Positions 1 to 9,316 are shown, counted from the stretch's first letter. The stretch is DNA of 64,000 nucleotides from CAWKGC01 sp963849005 (GCA_963849005.1 CAWKGC010000019.1:496001-560000), one strand, 5' to 3'. Program-made: numbers and translations. The notes: a model not told the origin generated them from the sequence alone.

Positions 1-819
1 GCGCCGACCGCGCCGCCCGCGAAGGTGGTGAAGTCGGCGAAACCGGCGAAGAAGCCCGCGGCCCCGGAATTCAAGATGGTGCTCGAGCCCAGGGCGATGG
101 AGCTCCTCAAGGCGACGAGCGCCCGGCTTGCGGCGGCGAAATCGATGTCGTTCACGGCGGTCGTGAACTACGAATTTCCCAGCAAGCTCGGGCCCCCCAT
201 CGTCTATACGATCCGCTACGACGTATCGGCGCAGCGGCCGGACAAGCTCCGGATCGTCTCGCCCGGCGACGGGCCGGCATCCGAGTTCTATTACGACGGC
301 AAGGCGATGATGGCCTACGCGCCGGCGGAAGACCTGGTCGCGGTGGCCGATGCGCCGCCGACGATCGACGAGGCGCTGAAGAAGGCCTACGACAGCGCGG
401 CCATCTACTTCCCGTTCACCGACATGATCGTCGCCGATCCCTATGCGGCGTTGACCGACGGCGCGAAGCTCGCGTTCTACATCGGACCGTCGGGCGTGGT
501 CGGCGGCGTGAAGACGGACATGGTGGCGTGGGCCAACGACGACGTGTTCCTGCAGATCTGGATCGGCGTCGACGACAAGCTGCCGCGCCGGATTCGCGCG
601 GTGTACCGCGCCGATCCGCTGCTGCTGCGCCACGAGATGGAGCTGTCGAACTGGAAGCTCGACGGGGCGATGCCGGCGGAAACCTTCGCGTCGCAGAAGG
701 CGCAATCGGCGAAACGCATCGCTTTCAAGAGCCCCGTGCCGACCGTGCCGGTGGCAGGCAAGCCGCTCGCGAAATCGAAACCGGCCAAGGCGGCACCGGC
801 GCCGGCCAAGCCACAATGA
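1..819 (+). CDS. DUF2092-like predicted periplasmic protein (5' end outside window)
   Basis: The frame is open to the left edge, so the true start and any signal peptide lie outside the window; an in-window GTG at 25 is only a fallback start. The body (KMVLEPRAMELLKATSARL, then a beta-rich part with YDGKAMMAY and a late LLLRHEMELSNWKLDG) resembles DUF2092 proteins, a LolA-like periplasmic fold of unknown role. The last 40 residues are rich in Ala, Pro and Lys. It lies 13 bp upstream of a repeat-rich secreted protein and is probably cotranscribed with it. The family assignment is from memory of the pattern; no function is claimed. Confidence 0.6.
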   Translation, partial: APTAPPAKVVKSAKPAKKPAAPEFKMVLEPRAMELLKATSARLAAAKSMSFTAVVNYEFPSKLGPPIVYTIRYDVSAQRPDKLRIVSPGDGPASEFYYDGKAMMAYAPAEDLVAVADAPPTIDEALKKAYDSAAIYFPFTDMIVADPYAALTDGAKLAFYIGPSGVVGGVKTDMVAWANDDVFLQIWIGVDDKLPRRIRAVYRADPLLLRHEMELSNWKLDGAMPAETFASQKAQSAKRIAFKSPVPTVPVAGKPLAKSKPAKAAPAPAKPQ

Positions 820-832
820 TCGGAGTGATGCA

Positions 833-1591
833 ATGATCCGAACCTTCAAGCTTGTCGTTGCGCTGGCGGCGGGTGCCGTCGCGATCTGGTCCGGTCCGGC
901 AGCAGGCTGGGCATCCGCCAACCGCTATGGCGGCAGCACGAGCCACAGCTGGGGATCGACCAGCCACAGCAACGCCTGGGGCGGCAGTTCGACGCACACG
1001 GCCGGCGAAGGCACCGAGCACTCCAACGTGTACGGCGGGAGCACGGCGCACAGCGCCTACGGCGGCACCGAGCACACCAACATGTACGGCGGCAGTTCCT
1101 ATGGCGCGGCCGGTTACGGCGCGTACCACACGTATCCGTCTGGCGCGACCGCGTACCATCCGCCGGGATATACCTACCCGGCCTACTACCCGTACCACCC
1201 CCCGACAGCGGTGCCGTATTACTCGTCCGGCTGCTACGGCTGCGCCGCAGCGGCAGGCGCGATCGTCGGCGTGGCAGTCGGCGCGGCTGCCGCATCGGCG
1301 AACACCGCAGCTGCCACTTCGAACGCCTACGCCTCGGGAGTGGCGGCGGGCAGCGCGAGCACGGCGGCGGCCACAAGTGCCGCGTACAGCGCTGGCGTTG
1401 CCACCGGCGTGGCCGTGGCGAGTTCGCCCGCAGCGGGCAGCTACGTGATGGGCGTGAGCTACGCGACGCTGCCGGCCGGCTCGATGACGATCAACAAGAA
1501 CGGCACGAACTATTTCCTGAACGGAAACACCTGGTTCCTGCCGGCGTACGGCGCGAACGGCGTGCATTACACCGTGGTCCCGACGCCTTGA
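833..1591 (+). CDS. secreted repeat-rich protein of unknown function
   Basis: 252 residues starting at ATG 833 with CGGAG about 8 bp upstream. An N-terminal signal peptide (MIRTFKLVVALAAGAVAIW, cut near AAGWA) is followed by imperfect Gly/Ser/Thr/His repeats (YGGSTSHSW, GSTSHSNAW, YGGSTAHSAYGGTEHTNMY) to about residue 95. A Tyr/Pro-rich stretch follows, then the motif CYGCAAAAGAIVGVAVGAAAA, a Gly/Ala zipper-like segment. The C-terminus (TLPAGSMTINKNGTNYFLNG) looks like a small beta domain of the DUF6515 kind. Export to the envelope is likely; the role is unknown. The low-complexity middle is seen directly, the domain name is a guess. Confidence 0.6.
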   Translation: MIRTFKLVVALAAGAVAIWSGPAAGWASANRYGGSTSHSWGSTSHSNAWGGSSTHTAGEGTEHSNVYGGSTAHSAYGGTEHTNMYGGSSYGAAGYGAYHTYPSGATAYHPPGYTYPAYYPYHPPTAVPYYSSGCYGCAAAAGAIVGVAVGAAAASANTAAATSNAYASGVAAGSASTAAATSAAYSAGVATGVAVASSPAAGSYVMGVSYATLPAGSMTINKNGTNYFLNGNTWFLPAYGANGVHYTVVPTP

Positions 1592-1621
1592 AATATCGAG
1601 GAAGGGCCGGAGAGTGATGCG

Positions 1622-1987
1622 ATGAAGTGGGTGCTTGTTCTCGCCGCGGCTGGCGAAATCGCGACCGGGCTGGCGTTGCTGCTTGTCCCGTCGCTTGTCG
1701 GGCAATTGCTGCTCGGTGCGGAACTGGCCGGAGTCGCCATACCCATCGCACGCGTGACCGGCATCGCCCTGGTCGGATTGGGAATCGCCTGCTGGCCGGG
1801 CCCGCCGCTGGCCGGCATGCTTGCCTACGGCGGCGCCGTCGCGGTGTATCTCGCCTATCTTGGCATTGCGGGCGGTTTCGCCGGCGTGCTGCTGTGGCCG
1901 GCGGTCGTTGCGCACGCGATCCTCGTCATCCTGCTGCTGCGCGGGCGCCCAACGGCAGTGAAGGGCCGTGCCGGCGAGGACCCATGA
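1622..1987 (+). CDS. small integral membrane protein, unknown function
   Basis: 121 residues from ATG 1622, preceded by a GGAGAG ribosome site. It is almost wholly hydrophobic, with about four membrane segments (roughly residues 3-20, 30-55, 60-80, 85-108) and a short basic tail ending RGRPTAVKGRAGEDP. No family motif was recognised. It follows the repeat-rich secreted protein by 30 bp and may share its transcript. The following 174 bp to the DUF3604 start hold no gene that I can support. Confidence 0.5.
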   Translation: MKWVLVLAAAGEIATGLALLLVPSLVGQLLLGAELAGVAIPIARVTGIALVGLGIACWPGPPLAGMLAYGGAVAVYLAYLGIAGGFAGVLLWPAVVAHAILVILLLRGRPTAVKGRAGEDP

Positions 1988-2161
1988 CCTGCGCCGGCGT
2001 GCGGTTCCCGCACTTCTCGAAATACATGGTAGAAATACGGGCATGTCCATCGATTGGCTCCCGGACGAGCCCGGGTTCCTGGTGCAAGTGCCCGATGTGG
2101 CGCTAGACCCGCAGTGAAACAGTCAGTTCGATCGCAACCTCTTCTCCATGGGATCACCCTC

Positions 2162-4850
2162 ATGAACTCACGCTTTTTCACGACTGCTCTCTCTGTTCTC
2201 GCACTCGCGGCGCTCGGCGCCTGCGGCCAGAAGCAGGCCGAAGCGCCTGCGCAGAAGTCCGCAGCGGACGACACGGCCAAGAAGGCCGCCGCCACTGCCC
2301 AGCCTGTCGCGGCAACTGCGACAGCGCCGCGGCCCAACCCGGAGCGCGACGCGTACTTCGGCGAAACGCACCTGCACACCAGCTGGTCGGTCGACGCCTG
2401 GGTGATGGGCAACCGCATCACCGGCCCGGCCGACGCCTACCAGTATGCGCAGGGCGCGACCATCAAGCACCCGATGGGCTTCGACATCAAGATCGACACG
2501 CCGCTCGACTTCATGGGCGTGACCGATCACTCGGAGTACGTCGGCGTCACCAAGCAGGCCAACACGCCGGGGTCCTACGTGAGCAAGCTGCCCGAGGCGC
2601 AGCCGATGATCATGAAGGATCCGTCCAGCGCGGAAGAGCAGAACCGGGTCTTCTCGTACCTGCTCAAGCTGGGCGCAGGCGCGCCGGTGAAGGCGTTCAT
2701 GGACCCGAAGATCACTGCCACCGTGTGGAAGGAGAACGTCAAGATCGCCGACGAGCAGAACAAGCCCGGCAAGTTCACCGCGTTCTGCTCGTACGAGTGG
2801 ACCTCGATGCCGGAAAACCGCAACCTGCACCGCAACGTCTTCTTCCGCGATTGCGCCAAGGTGCCGGACTATCCCTTCAGTTCGCTCGACTCCACGCGCC
2901 CCACGGAGCTGTGGAACTGGATGGACGCGCAGCGCAAGAGCGGCAACGAACTGCTCGCGATCTCGCACAACGCCAACGTCAGCGACGGCTGGATGTACCC
3001 GGTCGACGTCGACCAGACCACAGGTCGGCCGATCGACGCCGCCTGGGCCGATTCGCGCATGCGCAACGAGCGGCTGGTCGAGATCAAGCAGGGCAAGGGA
3101 CAGTCGGAGACGCACCCCCTGCTGTCGCCCAACGACGAGTTTGCCAACTACGAGTTGTTCCAGGCCCTCCTCGGCCTGCCGGCCAACGTCGGTCGCATCG
3201 ACCGCATCACGGGCAGCTTTGCGCGCCAGGCGTACAAGGACGGCATCGCCATGCAGGACACGCGCGGCTACAACCCGTACAAGTTCGGCATGGCCGGCGG
3301 CTCCGACTCGCACAACTCCGCCGCTCCGTATCGGCAGGACAACTTCTTCGGACTGCACGCCGACGCCGACGGCACGCTCGAGCGGCGCTTTGCCGGTGTG
3401 CTGATCGGCGGCACGATGGACGTGCGGCTGGAAAACCCGGGCGGGCTGGCCGGCGTGTGGGCCGAGGAGAACACCCGGGCTTCGCTTTGGGATGCGATGT
3501 ACCGCAAGGAAACCTTTGGCGTCAGCGGCCCGCGCATCAAGGTTCGCTTGTTCGGCGGCTGGGGCTACAGCAACGACATCCTGAAGGCCGGGGACTGGGT
3601 GAAGCAGTCCTACGCCGGCGGCGTGCCGATGGGCGCGGACCTGCCGCCGATGCCCGCGGGCGGCAAGGGCACGGCGCCGAGGTTCGTCGTCTGGGCGGTG
3701 AAGGACCCGACCTCGGGCAACCTCGACCGTATCCAGGTCGTCAAGGGCTGGACGCAGAATGGCCAGAGCTTCGAGAAGGTCTTCGACGTGGTGTGGGCGG
3801 GTGAGCGCAAGCCCGACAAGTGGTCCGGCCGCGTGCCGGCCATCCGCAGCACGGTGGATCTGGACAAGGCCACCTACACGAACGACGTCGGTGCGGCTGA
3901 GCTGAAGACGGTGTGGACGGATCCCGAGTTCGACGCGAGCCAGCACGCCTTCTACTACGCCCGCGTGCTGGAGATACCCACGCCGCGCTGGACCCTCATC
4001 CAGGCCGTCAAGGCGGGGCTGCCGCCGCCCGATGTCGTGCCGCTGACGGGGCAGGAACGCGCCTGGACCACCCCGGTCTGGTATGCGCCGTCGGCCGAGG
4101 CGCGCAAGAATGCTCCGGCGGGCATGACCGTCACCGAGCTGGGCAAGAAAGGCGTCGCTGCCCTGAATGACGCGCAGCTGAAGGCGCTCATCGTCGGCAA
4201 GGCCATCTGGGTACGCAACAACGTGACGGGCGAGCAGTTCTTCCAGCCGTTCACGGCTGAAGGCCAGACGAACGTGATGCGTGTCGGATCGGGCGCCGTC
4301 TTCCCGAGCGCGTTCGGCAACGTCGAGCGCGACGGCTACCAGGGAACGACCTCCGCCTACAAGATCGAGGGCGGCAAGCTCGTCATCTCCGTGTCGCAGG
4401 ACCCGTATTCGTTCTCGTTCTACAAGGTCGGCGACACCTACTACGCCGCGCGCAGCAACGAGTTCGGTTATGCCAACTACGAGATCGTTCCGGCGCCGCA
4501 AGCCGCCGCCAATCCGCTCGACAGCGCTGTCGAACCAGTTCTCGATCGAGCTGGGGCTCACGGAAGAGCAGAAGAAGCAGATCGTCCCGATCCTCCAGCA
4601 GGAGCTCAAGCAACTCGGCGAACTGAAGAAGGACACCAAGCTCACCGGCGTGCAGAAGGTGGAGGGGTTGCGCAAGATCGGCGTCTCCTTCGACGAGAAG
4701 ATCTCCCCGCTGCTCAACCCGAGCCAGCAGCCGAAGTTCCAGGCCATGCGCGAGCAGATGCGGCGCAGGATCATCGAGGAGGCGGCCAGCCAGGGGCTGG
4801 AGAAGGCGAAGGCGGGAGTGGAAGCTTGGTTCGCCAACACGAAGAAGTAG
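2162..4850 (+). CDS. DUF3604 lipoprotein, frameshifted near 4525 into an LTxxQ-like C-terminal segment
   Basis: ATG 2162 begins a lipoprotein signal (MNSRFFTTALSVLALAALGAC, lipobox LGAC). The mature part has the DUF3604 pattern with PHP-like metal-ligand motifs: GETHLHTSWS near residue 66, TDHSEY near 120, AISHN near 265 and GGSDSHN near 380. A metallohydrolase fold at the outer face of the membrane is plausible; the reaction is unknown. The first frame runs on to 5281, but family-like sequence ends near ANYEIVPAP. At about 4525 protein-like coding moves one frame: NQFSIELGLTEEQKKQIVP and LNPSQQPKFQAMREQMRRR, helical and like Spy/CpxP LTxxQ proteins, stopping at 4850. It could be one gene with an inserted base, or two genes fused by a lost segment. 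Confidence 0.75.
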
Positions 4851-4940
4851 CTGGGCAGGCTGGATGGCCAGCCGCAGGCCATCCAGCGAAACGGCAGCAG
4901 GCGGGCGACTCGGGCTTGGCTCTCCGCGGCGCTGCTGAGT

Positions 4941-5990
4941 GTGAGCACTGCGGCTGCGGCATGTCCCCTCTGCCTGGGAGCGGGCCAGCCAACCACGGCC
5001 GAGCAACTGGCCGCTGCGCAGCAGGCGGTGCTCGCGGTCCCGACCGCGGACGCGAGCCGGTTCCGGGTCACCGAAGTCATCAAGGGCGAGCAGCCTTCGA
5101 GCACGACGATCGAAGGCGGATATTCGCGGCATGGTCCCGTGGCGGACGCCACGGCGCCGAAGGGCAAGCCGCTGCTGCTGGTGCGCAACGATCCGCTCCC
5201 GGCCTGGGTCATCCTCGGCGCGATCGACGCCGGGCAGTCGGGCTGGCTGCGCAAGTTCGCCGCGGGCAAACGCGCCGATGAAATGAGCGCGGAGGACTGG
5301 CGGGCCCGCGTCGCGCTCGTGGTGCCCCATCTCGAGAGTCCCGAACCGCTGGTGGCGGAGCTCGCCTATGGCGAACTCGCCGCCGCACCGTATGCCGCGA
5401 TGCGGACGGCGAAGCCGCAGCTCGAGGCACGCGCCGTTCGCGCGTGGCTGGCGGACCCGAAGCTCGCCGCGCGACACCGGCTTTACTTCCTGCTGCTGGG
5501 GGTTGCGGGCAGTCCCGGCGACGCCGCCGCCCTCGATCAGCGCGTGGAAGCGGCATGGAAATCCGGCGATGCGACGAACCTGGCCTCGATGCTGGCAGCG
5601 GACCTCGAACTGCGGGGCGCTGCGCGAATGCCATGGATCGACGAAAGATATTTGCGGGACCAGTCGCGTGCGGCGCCGGAAATCAGGGCGGCACTGCTGG
5701 CGCTCTCGGTCCATGGCAACGCGGGCGGCGTGATCCCTCGCGAGCGGGTGATCCGGTCCTACCGGCTGTTCATGAAGGCGCACCCGGAGATCGCCGGATA
5801 CGTGGCCGAGGACCTCGCGGCCTGGCAGTACTGGGACGCGGTGCCGGAGTACGTTGCGCTGATGCGCTCCGAGGTCCGGCAGCAATTCCCGTCCCGGCTG
5901 GCGACGCTCGCGTACCTGCGGCAGAGTCCCTCCGCCGAGGCGCGCGAGTTCGCCCTTCAGGCCAACGCATTGCCGGCGATGCGCCAGTAG
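4941..5990 (+). CDS. exported protein of unknown function with CPLC motif
   Basis: Not recognised. GTG 4941 is the only formal start, but the same frame upstream reads RATRAWLSAALLSVSTAAAAC, which is clearly a signal peptide, so the true start lies further upstream and is hidden, perhaps by an indel. The mature protein begins CPLCLGAGQPTTAEQLAAAQ. A beta-rich part (VTEVIKGEQP, PLLLVRND) occupies about the first 110 residues, followed by a helical, HEAT-like region with repeated Leu/Ala helices. It sits between the DUF3604 lipoprotein and the parvulin gene and is probably part of that operon. Periplasmic or lipid-anchored location is inferred from the signal. Confidence 0.5.
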   Translation: MSTAAAACPLCLGAGQPTTAEQLAAAQQAVLAVPTADASRFRVTEVIKGEQPSSTTIEGGYSRHGPVADATAPKGKPLLLVRNDPLPAWVILGAIDAGQSGWLRKFAAGKRADEMSAEDWRARVALVVPHLESPEPLVAELAYGELAAAPYAAMRTAKPQLEARAVRAWLADPKLAARHRLYFLLLGVAGSPGDAAALDQRVEAAWKSGDATNLASMLAADLELRGAARMPWIDERYLRDQSRAAPEIRAALLALSVHGNAGGVIPRERVIRSYRLFMKAHPEIAGYVAEDLAAWQYWDAVPEYVALMRSEVRQQFPSRLATLAYLRQSPSAEAREFALQANALPAMRQ

Positions 5991-6069
5991 ACTCCATCTT
6001 CTCCCGAGGCCATCGCGCAATCCGTGCGCGGTTCCGGCAGCATCCCATGTCGATCCAGCAAAGCGTCCA

Positions 6070-6939
6070 ATGAAGCGTCTGTTGCGCGAACCACTGATTC
6101 ACTTCCTGTTGCTCGGTGCGGTCCTGTTCGGCGCCTACAGCCTCACGCAGCAAGGAAGCGCGTCCACCACGCCTTCCAGGGAGATCCGGCTGTCGCTCGG
6201 CGAGATCTCGCAGCTCACCCAGCTCTTCCAGTCGCAGTGGCGCCGCCCGCCGACGCCGCAGGAACTCCAGCGCCTGGTCGAGAACAAGGTCCAGCAGGAA
6301 ATCCTCTACCGAGAGGCGCTCGCGATGGGCCTCGACAAGGACGACGAGATCGTCAAGCGCCGCATGGCGCAGAAGATGCAGTTCCTGGCCGAGGACGTGG
6401 CCGCCGCACGCGAGCCGACGACGGCCGAGCTCAGGAGCTGGTACGAGAAGAACAGCGCCAAGTTCGCGCAGCCGCCCCGGCTGAGCTTCCGGCACCTGTA
6501 CTTCGCGCCCGATCGGCGCGGCCCCCGGGCGCGAAGCGATGCGGAGCAGGCGCTGGCGAAGCTTGCCGGCCAGCCGGTCGACGCGAAGATCGGGGGTTCG
6601 CTTGCCGACCCGTTCATGTTCCAGGACTACTACCGTGATCGCGTGCCCGAATATCTCGGCAAGGAGTTCGGACCGTCGTTCGCCCTGGCGGTGGCCAGTC
6701 TTGCGCCCGGTTCGTGGCAAGGTCCCATCGAGTCCGGCTTCGGCTGGCACCTCGTGTTCGTGGACACCGCGATTCCCGGCCGCGTCCCCGCCTTTGAGGA
6801 GGTCGAGCCCGAAATCAGGACCGCGTGGCTGGGCGAACAGAAGGCGCAGGCCTGGGAGAAGGCCTACAAGGCAATGCGCGCCAACTACACGGTGCTGCTG
6901 CCCGGGCCGCCCGCGCCAGCGGGCGAGGCGTCGAAGTGA
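6070..6939 (+). CDS. membrane-anchored parvulin-type peptidyl-prolyl cis-trans isomerase
   Basis: 289 residues. The N-terminus holds a single membrane anchor (HFLLLGAVLFGAYSL, residues 11-25). A SurA/PpiD-like helical part follows (RRPPTPQELQRLVENKVQQ), then a PpiC rotamase domain from about 140 (LSFRHLYFAPDRRG, the incomplete core GGSLADPFMF, and ESGFGWHLVFVD). The canonical second half of the domain is shortened, as in many parvulins near HupE genes. It presumably folds exported clients at the periplasmic face. The stop overlaps the GTG of the next HupE-like gene (GTGA), so the two are translationally coupled. I recall DUF3604, PPIase and HupE genes being adjacent in other proteobacteria. 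Confidence 0.8.
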   Translation: MKRLLREPLIHFLLLGAVLFGAYSLTQQGSASTTPSREIRLSLGEISQLTQLFQSQWRRPPTPQELQRLVENKVQQEILYREALAMGLDKDDEIVKRRMAQKMQFLAEDVAAAREPTTAELRSWYEKNSAKFAQPPRLSFRHLYFAPDRRGPRARSDAEQALAKLAGQPVDAKIGGSLADPFMFQDYYRDRVPEYLGKEFGPSFALAVASLAPGSWQGPIESGFGWHLVFVDTAIPGRVPAFEEVEPEIRTAWLGEQKAQAWEKAYKAMRANYTVLLPGPPAPAGEASK

Positions 6940-7958
6940 AGGGCGTGCGCCGCATCGCCGCATGCCTCGCGGCGGCGCTGCTGGTCGTGCTCGCCGGACT
7001 GCCGGCGGCGCGCGCCCACGAGTCGCGGCCCGCGTACCTGGAGATCAAGGAGACGGCGCCTGGCCAGTACGCATTGCTGTTTCGCACGCCGGTACTGGCG
7101 GGCGCGCGCCTGCCCCTGGCGCTGGGCCTGCCCGACGGGGTGAAGGACCTGAAGCCGCCCGCGGTCCAGGAGCTCAGCGACTCCCTTGTCGAGCGCCGCT
7201 GGATCGATGCCGGGCCGGTCGGGCTTGCCGGGAAGCGCATCGAGATCAGGGGCCTCCAGTTCACGATCACCGATGCGCTGGTTCGGGTCGAGCTGCTGGA
7301 TGGCACGACGGTGCAGACCATCGCGCGTCCCTCGCATCCGTGGGTCGATGTCGCGGCTACGCAATCGCGCTGGGAGGTAATGGGCACCTACATCGTCGAG
7401 GGCATCCGGCACATCCTGTTCGGTGCCGATCACCTGCTGTTCGTGCTGGGCCTCCTGTTGATCGTCGCAAATGCCTGGATGCTGGTGAAGACGATCACCG
7501 CATTCACCGTCGCGCACAGCATCACGCTCGCCATCGCCACGCTGGGCTACGCGCAGGCCCCGGCGCTGCCGCTGAATGCCGCGATCGCCTTGAGCATTCT
7601 TTTTCTCGGGCCGGAGATCGTTCGCGTGTGGCGCGGCGAGACGAGCTTCACCATCCGCCACCCGTGGGTCGTGGCATTCGCGTTCGGCCTGCTGCACGGA
7701 TTCGGTTTCGCCACGGTGCTGACCAGTGCCGGCCTGCCGCGCCAGGACCTGCCCCTGGCGCTGCTGTCCTTCAACATCGGCGTCGAGCTGGGGCAGCTCG
7801 GCTTTGTCGCCCTGGTCCTCGCGATGGAACGTTCATTCCGCGTGCTGGAAGTCCGCTGGCCGCGCTGGGTGCAGGCGCTTCCCGGGTACACGGTCGGCAC
7901 GCTCGGGGCGTTCTGGACGATCCAGCGCGTGGCGCTCCTGATCGGGGGGATGCGATGA
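6936..7958 (+). CDS. HupE/UreJ family protein, long form with periplasmic N-domain
   Basis: Start is GTG 6936 overlapping the isomerase stop; this gives a clean signal peptide (MKGVRRIAACLAAALLVVLAGLPAARA) ending just before HESRPAYLEI. Residues 28-145 form a soluble beta domain. The C-terminal half has HupE-type membrane segments with histidine motifs: GIRHILFGADHLLFVLGL, TAFTVAHSITLA and GLLHGFGFATVL. HupE/UreJ proteins are linked to nickel or cobalt entry, but this long form has no established substrate. Its stop overlaps the next start (ATGA). It is the first of three consecutive HupE-like genes. Confidence 0.8.
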   Translation: MKGVRRIAACLAAALLVVLAGLPAARAHESRPAYLEIKETAPGQYALLFRTPVLAGARLPLALGLPDGVKDLKPPAVQELSDSLVERRWIDAGPVGLAGKRIEIRGLQFTITDALVRVELLDGTTVQTIARPSHPWVDVAATQSRWEVMGTYIVEGIRHILFGADHLLFVLGLLLIVANAWMLVKTITAFTVAHSITLAIATLGYAQAPALPLNAAIALSILFLGPEIVRVWRGETSFTIRHPWVVAFAFGLLHGFGFATVLTSAGLPRQDLPLALLSFNIGVELGQLGFVALVLAMERSFRVLEVRWPRWVQALPGYTVGTLGAFWTIQRVALLIGGMR

Positions 7959-8558
7959 GGCCGGAAAGATTGCGTCGATCGACGCAAGCCCTGGCCGTGG
8001 TGGCGGCCTTCTGGGCGCAGGCGGCGATGGCGCACGTCGAGCAGGGCGAGGCCCGCGGGCTTGCTGTCGGGGCTCCTGCATCCCGTCTCGGGCCTGGACC
8101 ACGTCCTCGCGATGGTCGCAGTCGGCTTGTGGGGCGCGCAACTTGGCGCGCCGGCGATCTGGGTGCTGCCTGTGGCGTTTCCCCTGGTGATGGCGATGGG
8201 CGGCATGCTGGGATTTCTTGGCGTTCCGGTCCCCGGCGTGGAATACGGGATCGCCGCGTCGGCCATCGTGCTCGGCACCGCGATCGCTTTCGAAATCCGG
8301 CCGCCGTTGGTCATCGCGGCACTCGTGGTCGCATGCTTCGCCGTCTTCCACGGCCATGCGCACGGCACCGAACTCCCGCCGGGCCAAAGCGCGTTGCTCT
8401 TCAGCATGGGTTTCGTCATCGCCACGGGATGCCTGCATGCAGTGGGCATCGGCATCGGCACCGTCCACCGCCGGCCCTGGGGACGGCGGTTGCTGCGGGT
8501 CGCCGGCACGGTGGTCGCGGCGGGCGGCGCCTTCTTCATGTGGAAGGCGTTCGCATGA
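7955..8558 (+). CDS. HupE/UreJ family metal transporter, short form (one frameshift)
   Basis: ATG 7955 overlaps the preceding stop. The signal-like start MRPERLRRSTQALAVVAAFWAQAAMA precedes HVEQGEARG; near 8073 an extra T moves coding one frame, where it continues LLSGLLHPVSGLDHVLAMVAVG, the hallmark HPxxGxDH motif of HupE/UreJ. About six membrane segments follow, with FAVFHGHAHGTELP (His cluster) and a final FFMWKAFA. Removing one base at CGGGCTTGCTG restores the reading frame. Nickel or cobalt uptake is the family association. It ends in an ATGA overlap with the third gene. Confidence 0.75.
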
Positions 8559-9151
8559 AGGGCGCGCGCGTCGTCGCGCTGCTCGCCGTCGTGCTGTGGT
8601 GCCCGCAGGCCGAAGCGCATCTCGAGGCAACCGGCATGGGCCCGATCTACGACGGCCTGATGCACTTCCTGACCAGCCCCGAGGACCTCGTTCCGGCGTT
8701 GGCGCTTGCACTGCTGGCAGGACTGCGTGGCGCGCCCTACGGCCGGCGCGCGATGTTCACGCTTCCGGCGGCATGGTTGCTGGGCAGCCTCTTCGGCCTC
8801 TCCGCTGCCGCAACAAGCACCGGCACGTTGGGGGCGGCGCTTTGGTTCCTGTTGCTGGGCGGGTTGGTCCTGGTCGATGCGAAGCTGTCGCTGCGCTCGA
8901 TGACGGTGCTCTGCGCGTTGCTCGGCCTGGTGCACGGTTACCTCAACGGAACGGGAATGGGCCTTTCCGTGCCTGCGGTCGTGGCAGTTCTCGGATTGGC
9001 GGCCGCGGTATTTGTTCTTGCCGCCCTCATCGCCGCGCTCGTCGTCCGGTTGCGGGCGCAATGGTCGCGAATCGCGGTGCGCGTCGCGGGAAGCTGGATT
9101 GCCGCGAGCGGCCTGCTCATGATCGGCTGGTCGATTCGCGGGGCCTCGTAG
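8555..9151 (+). CDS. third HupE/UreJ-like membrane protein
   Basis: 198 residues from ATG 8555, overlapping the preceding stop. Signal peptide MKGARVVALLAVVLWCPQAEA, then HLEATGMGPIYDGLMHFLTSPEDLVPALALALLAG, in which GLMHF with the following hydrophobic segments takes the place of the HupE HPxxGxDH motif. About six membrane segments; GLVHGYLNGTGMG is the matching central motif. It is more diverged than its two neighbours and may be a structural partner instead of an independent transporter. It is the last gene of the presumed operon; the next 190 bp contain only the operator of the toxin-antitoxin pair. Confidence 0.65.
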   Translation: MKGARVVALLAVVLWCPQAEAHLEATGMGPIYDGLMHFLTSPEDLVPALALALLAGLRGAPYGRRAMFTLPAAWLLGSLFGLSAAATSTGTLGAALWFLLLGGLVLVDAKLSLRSMTVLCALLGLVHGYLNGTGMGLSVPAVVAVLGLAAAVFVLAALIAALVVRLRAQWSRIAVRVAGSWIAASGLLMIGWSIRGAS

Positions 9152-9294
9152 CGCGCGGAGAGTGCATGGCGCAGCCCGGTCCGGTCGGCCCGCGGCAAGC
9201 GGCATGACGCTCATCGTCTCGTCCCGAGTCCTCGCCCGCTCGACTTTCCGGTGGCGATGTTTCGGCCCCTTGCGTGAACTAGGAGAAGCAACCA

Positions 9295-9316
9295 TGTCAG
9301 TACATATGTATTGACA
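9295..9316. promoter_or_regulatory. 22-bp near-perfect palindrome overlapping a consensus -35 box
   Basis: The left half TGTCAGTACAT (9295-9305) and the right half ATGTATTGACA (9306-9316) are reverse complements at 10 of 11 positions. The last six bases, TTGACA, are a perfect -35 element, so a protein bound here would block the promoter. It lies 30 bp upstream of a gene with an N-terminal ribbon-helix-helix domain, as expected for an autoregulated antitoxin. No good -10 is visible 17 bp further on. A six-codon reading frame (ATG 9294 to TGA 9314) with AGGAG at 9281 also overlaps the site and may be chance. Confidence 0.6.

Noticed and set aside
1988..2161. Possible tRNA-like or attachment-site sequence (GAGCCCGGGTTCCTGG) before the DUF3604 gene
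   Set aside because: No acceptor stem or anticodon arm could be matched around it, and no integrase is nearby.
2168..5269. Very long open frame (over 1000 codons) on the minus strand opposite the DUF3604 gene
   Set aside because: It is antisense to a gene with clear family motifs; GC-rich third positions produce such shadow frames, and its composition (Arg, Val and His rich) has no domain pattern.
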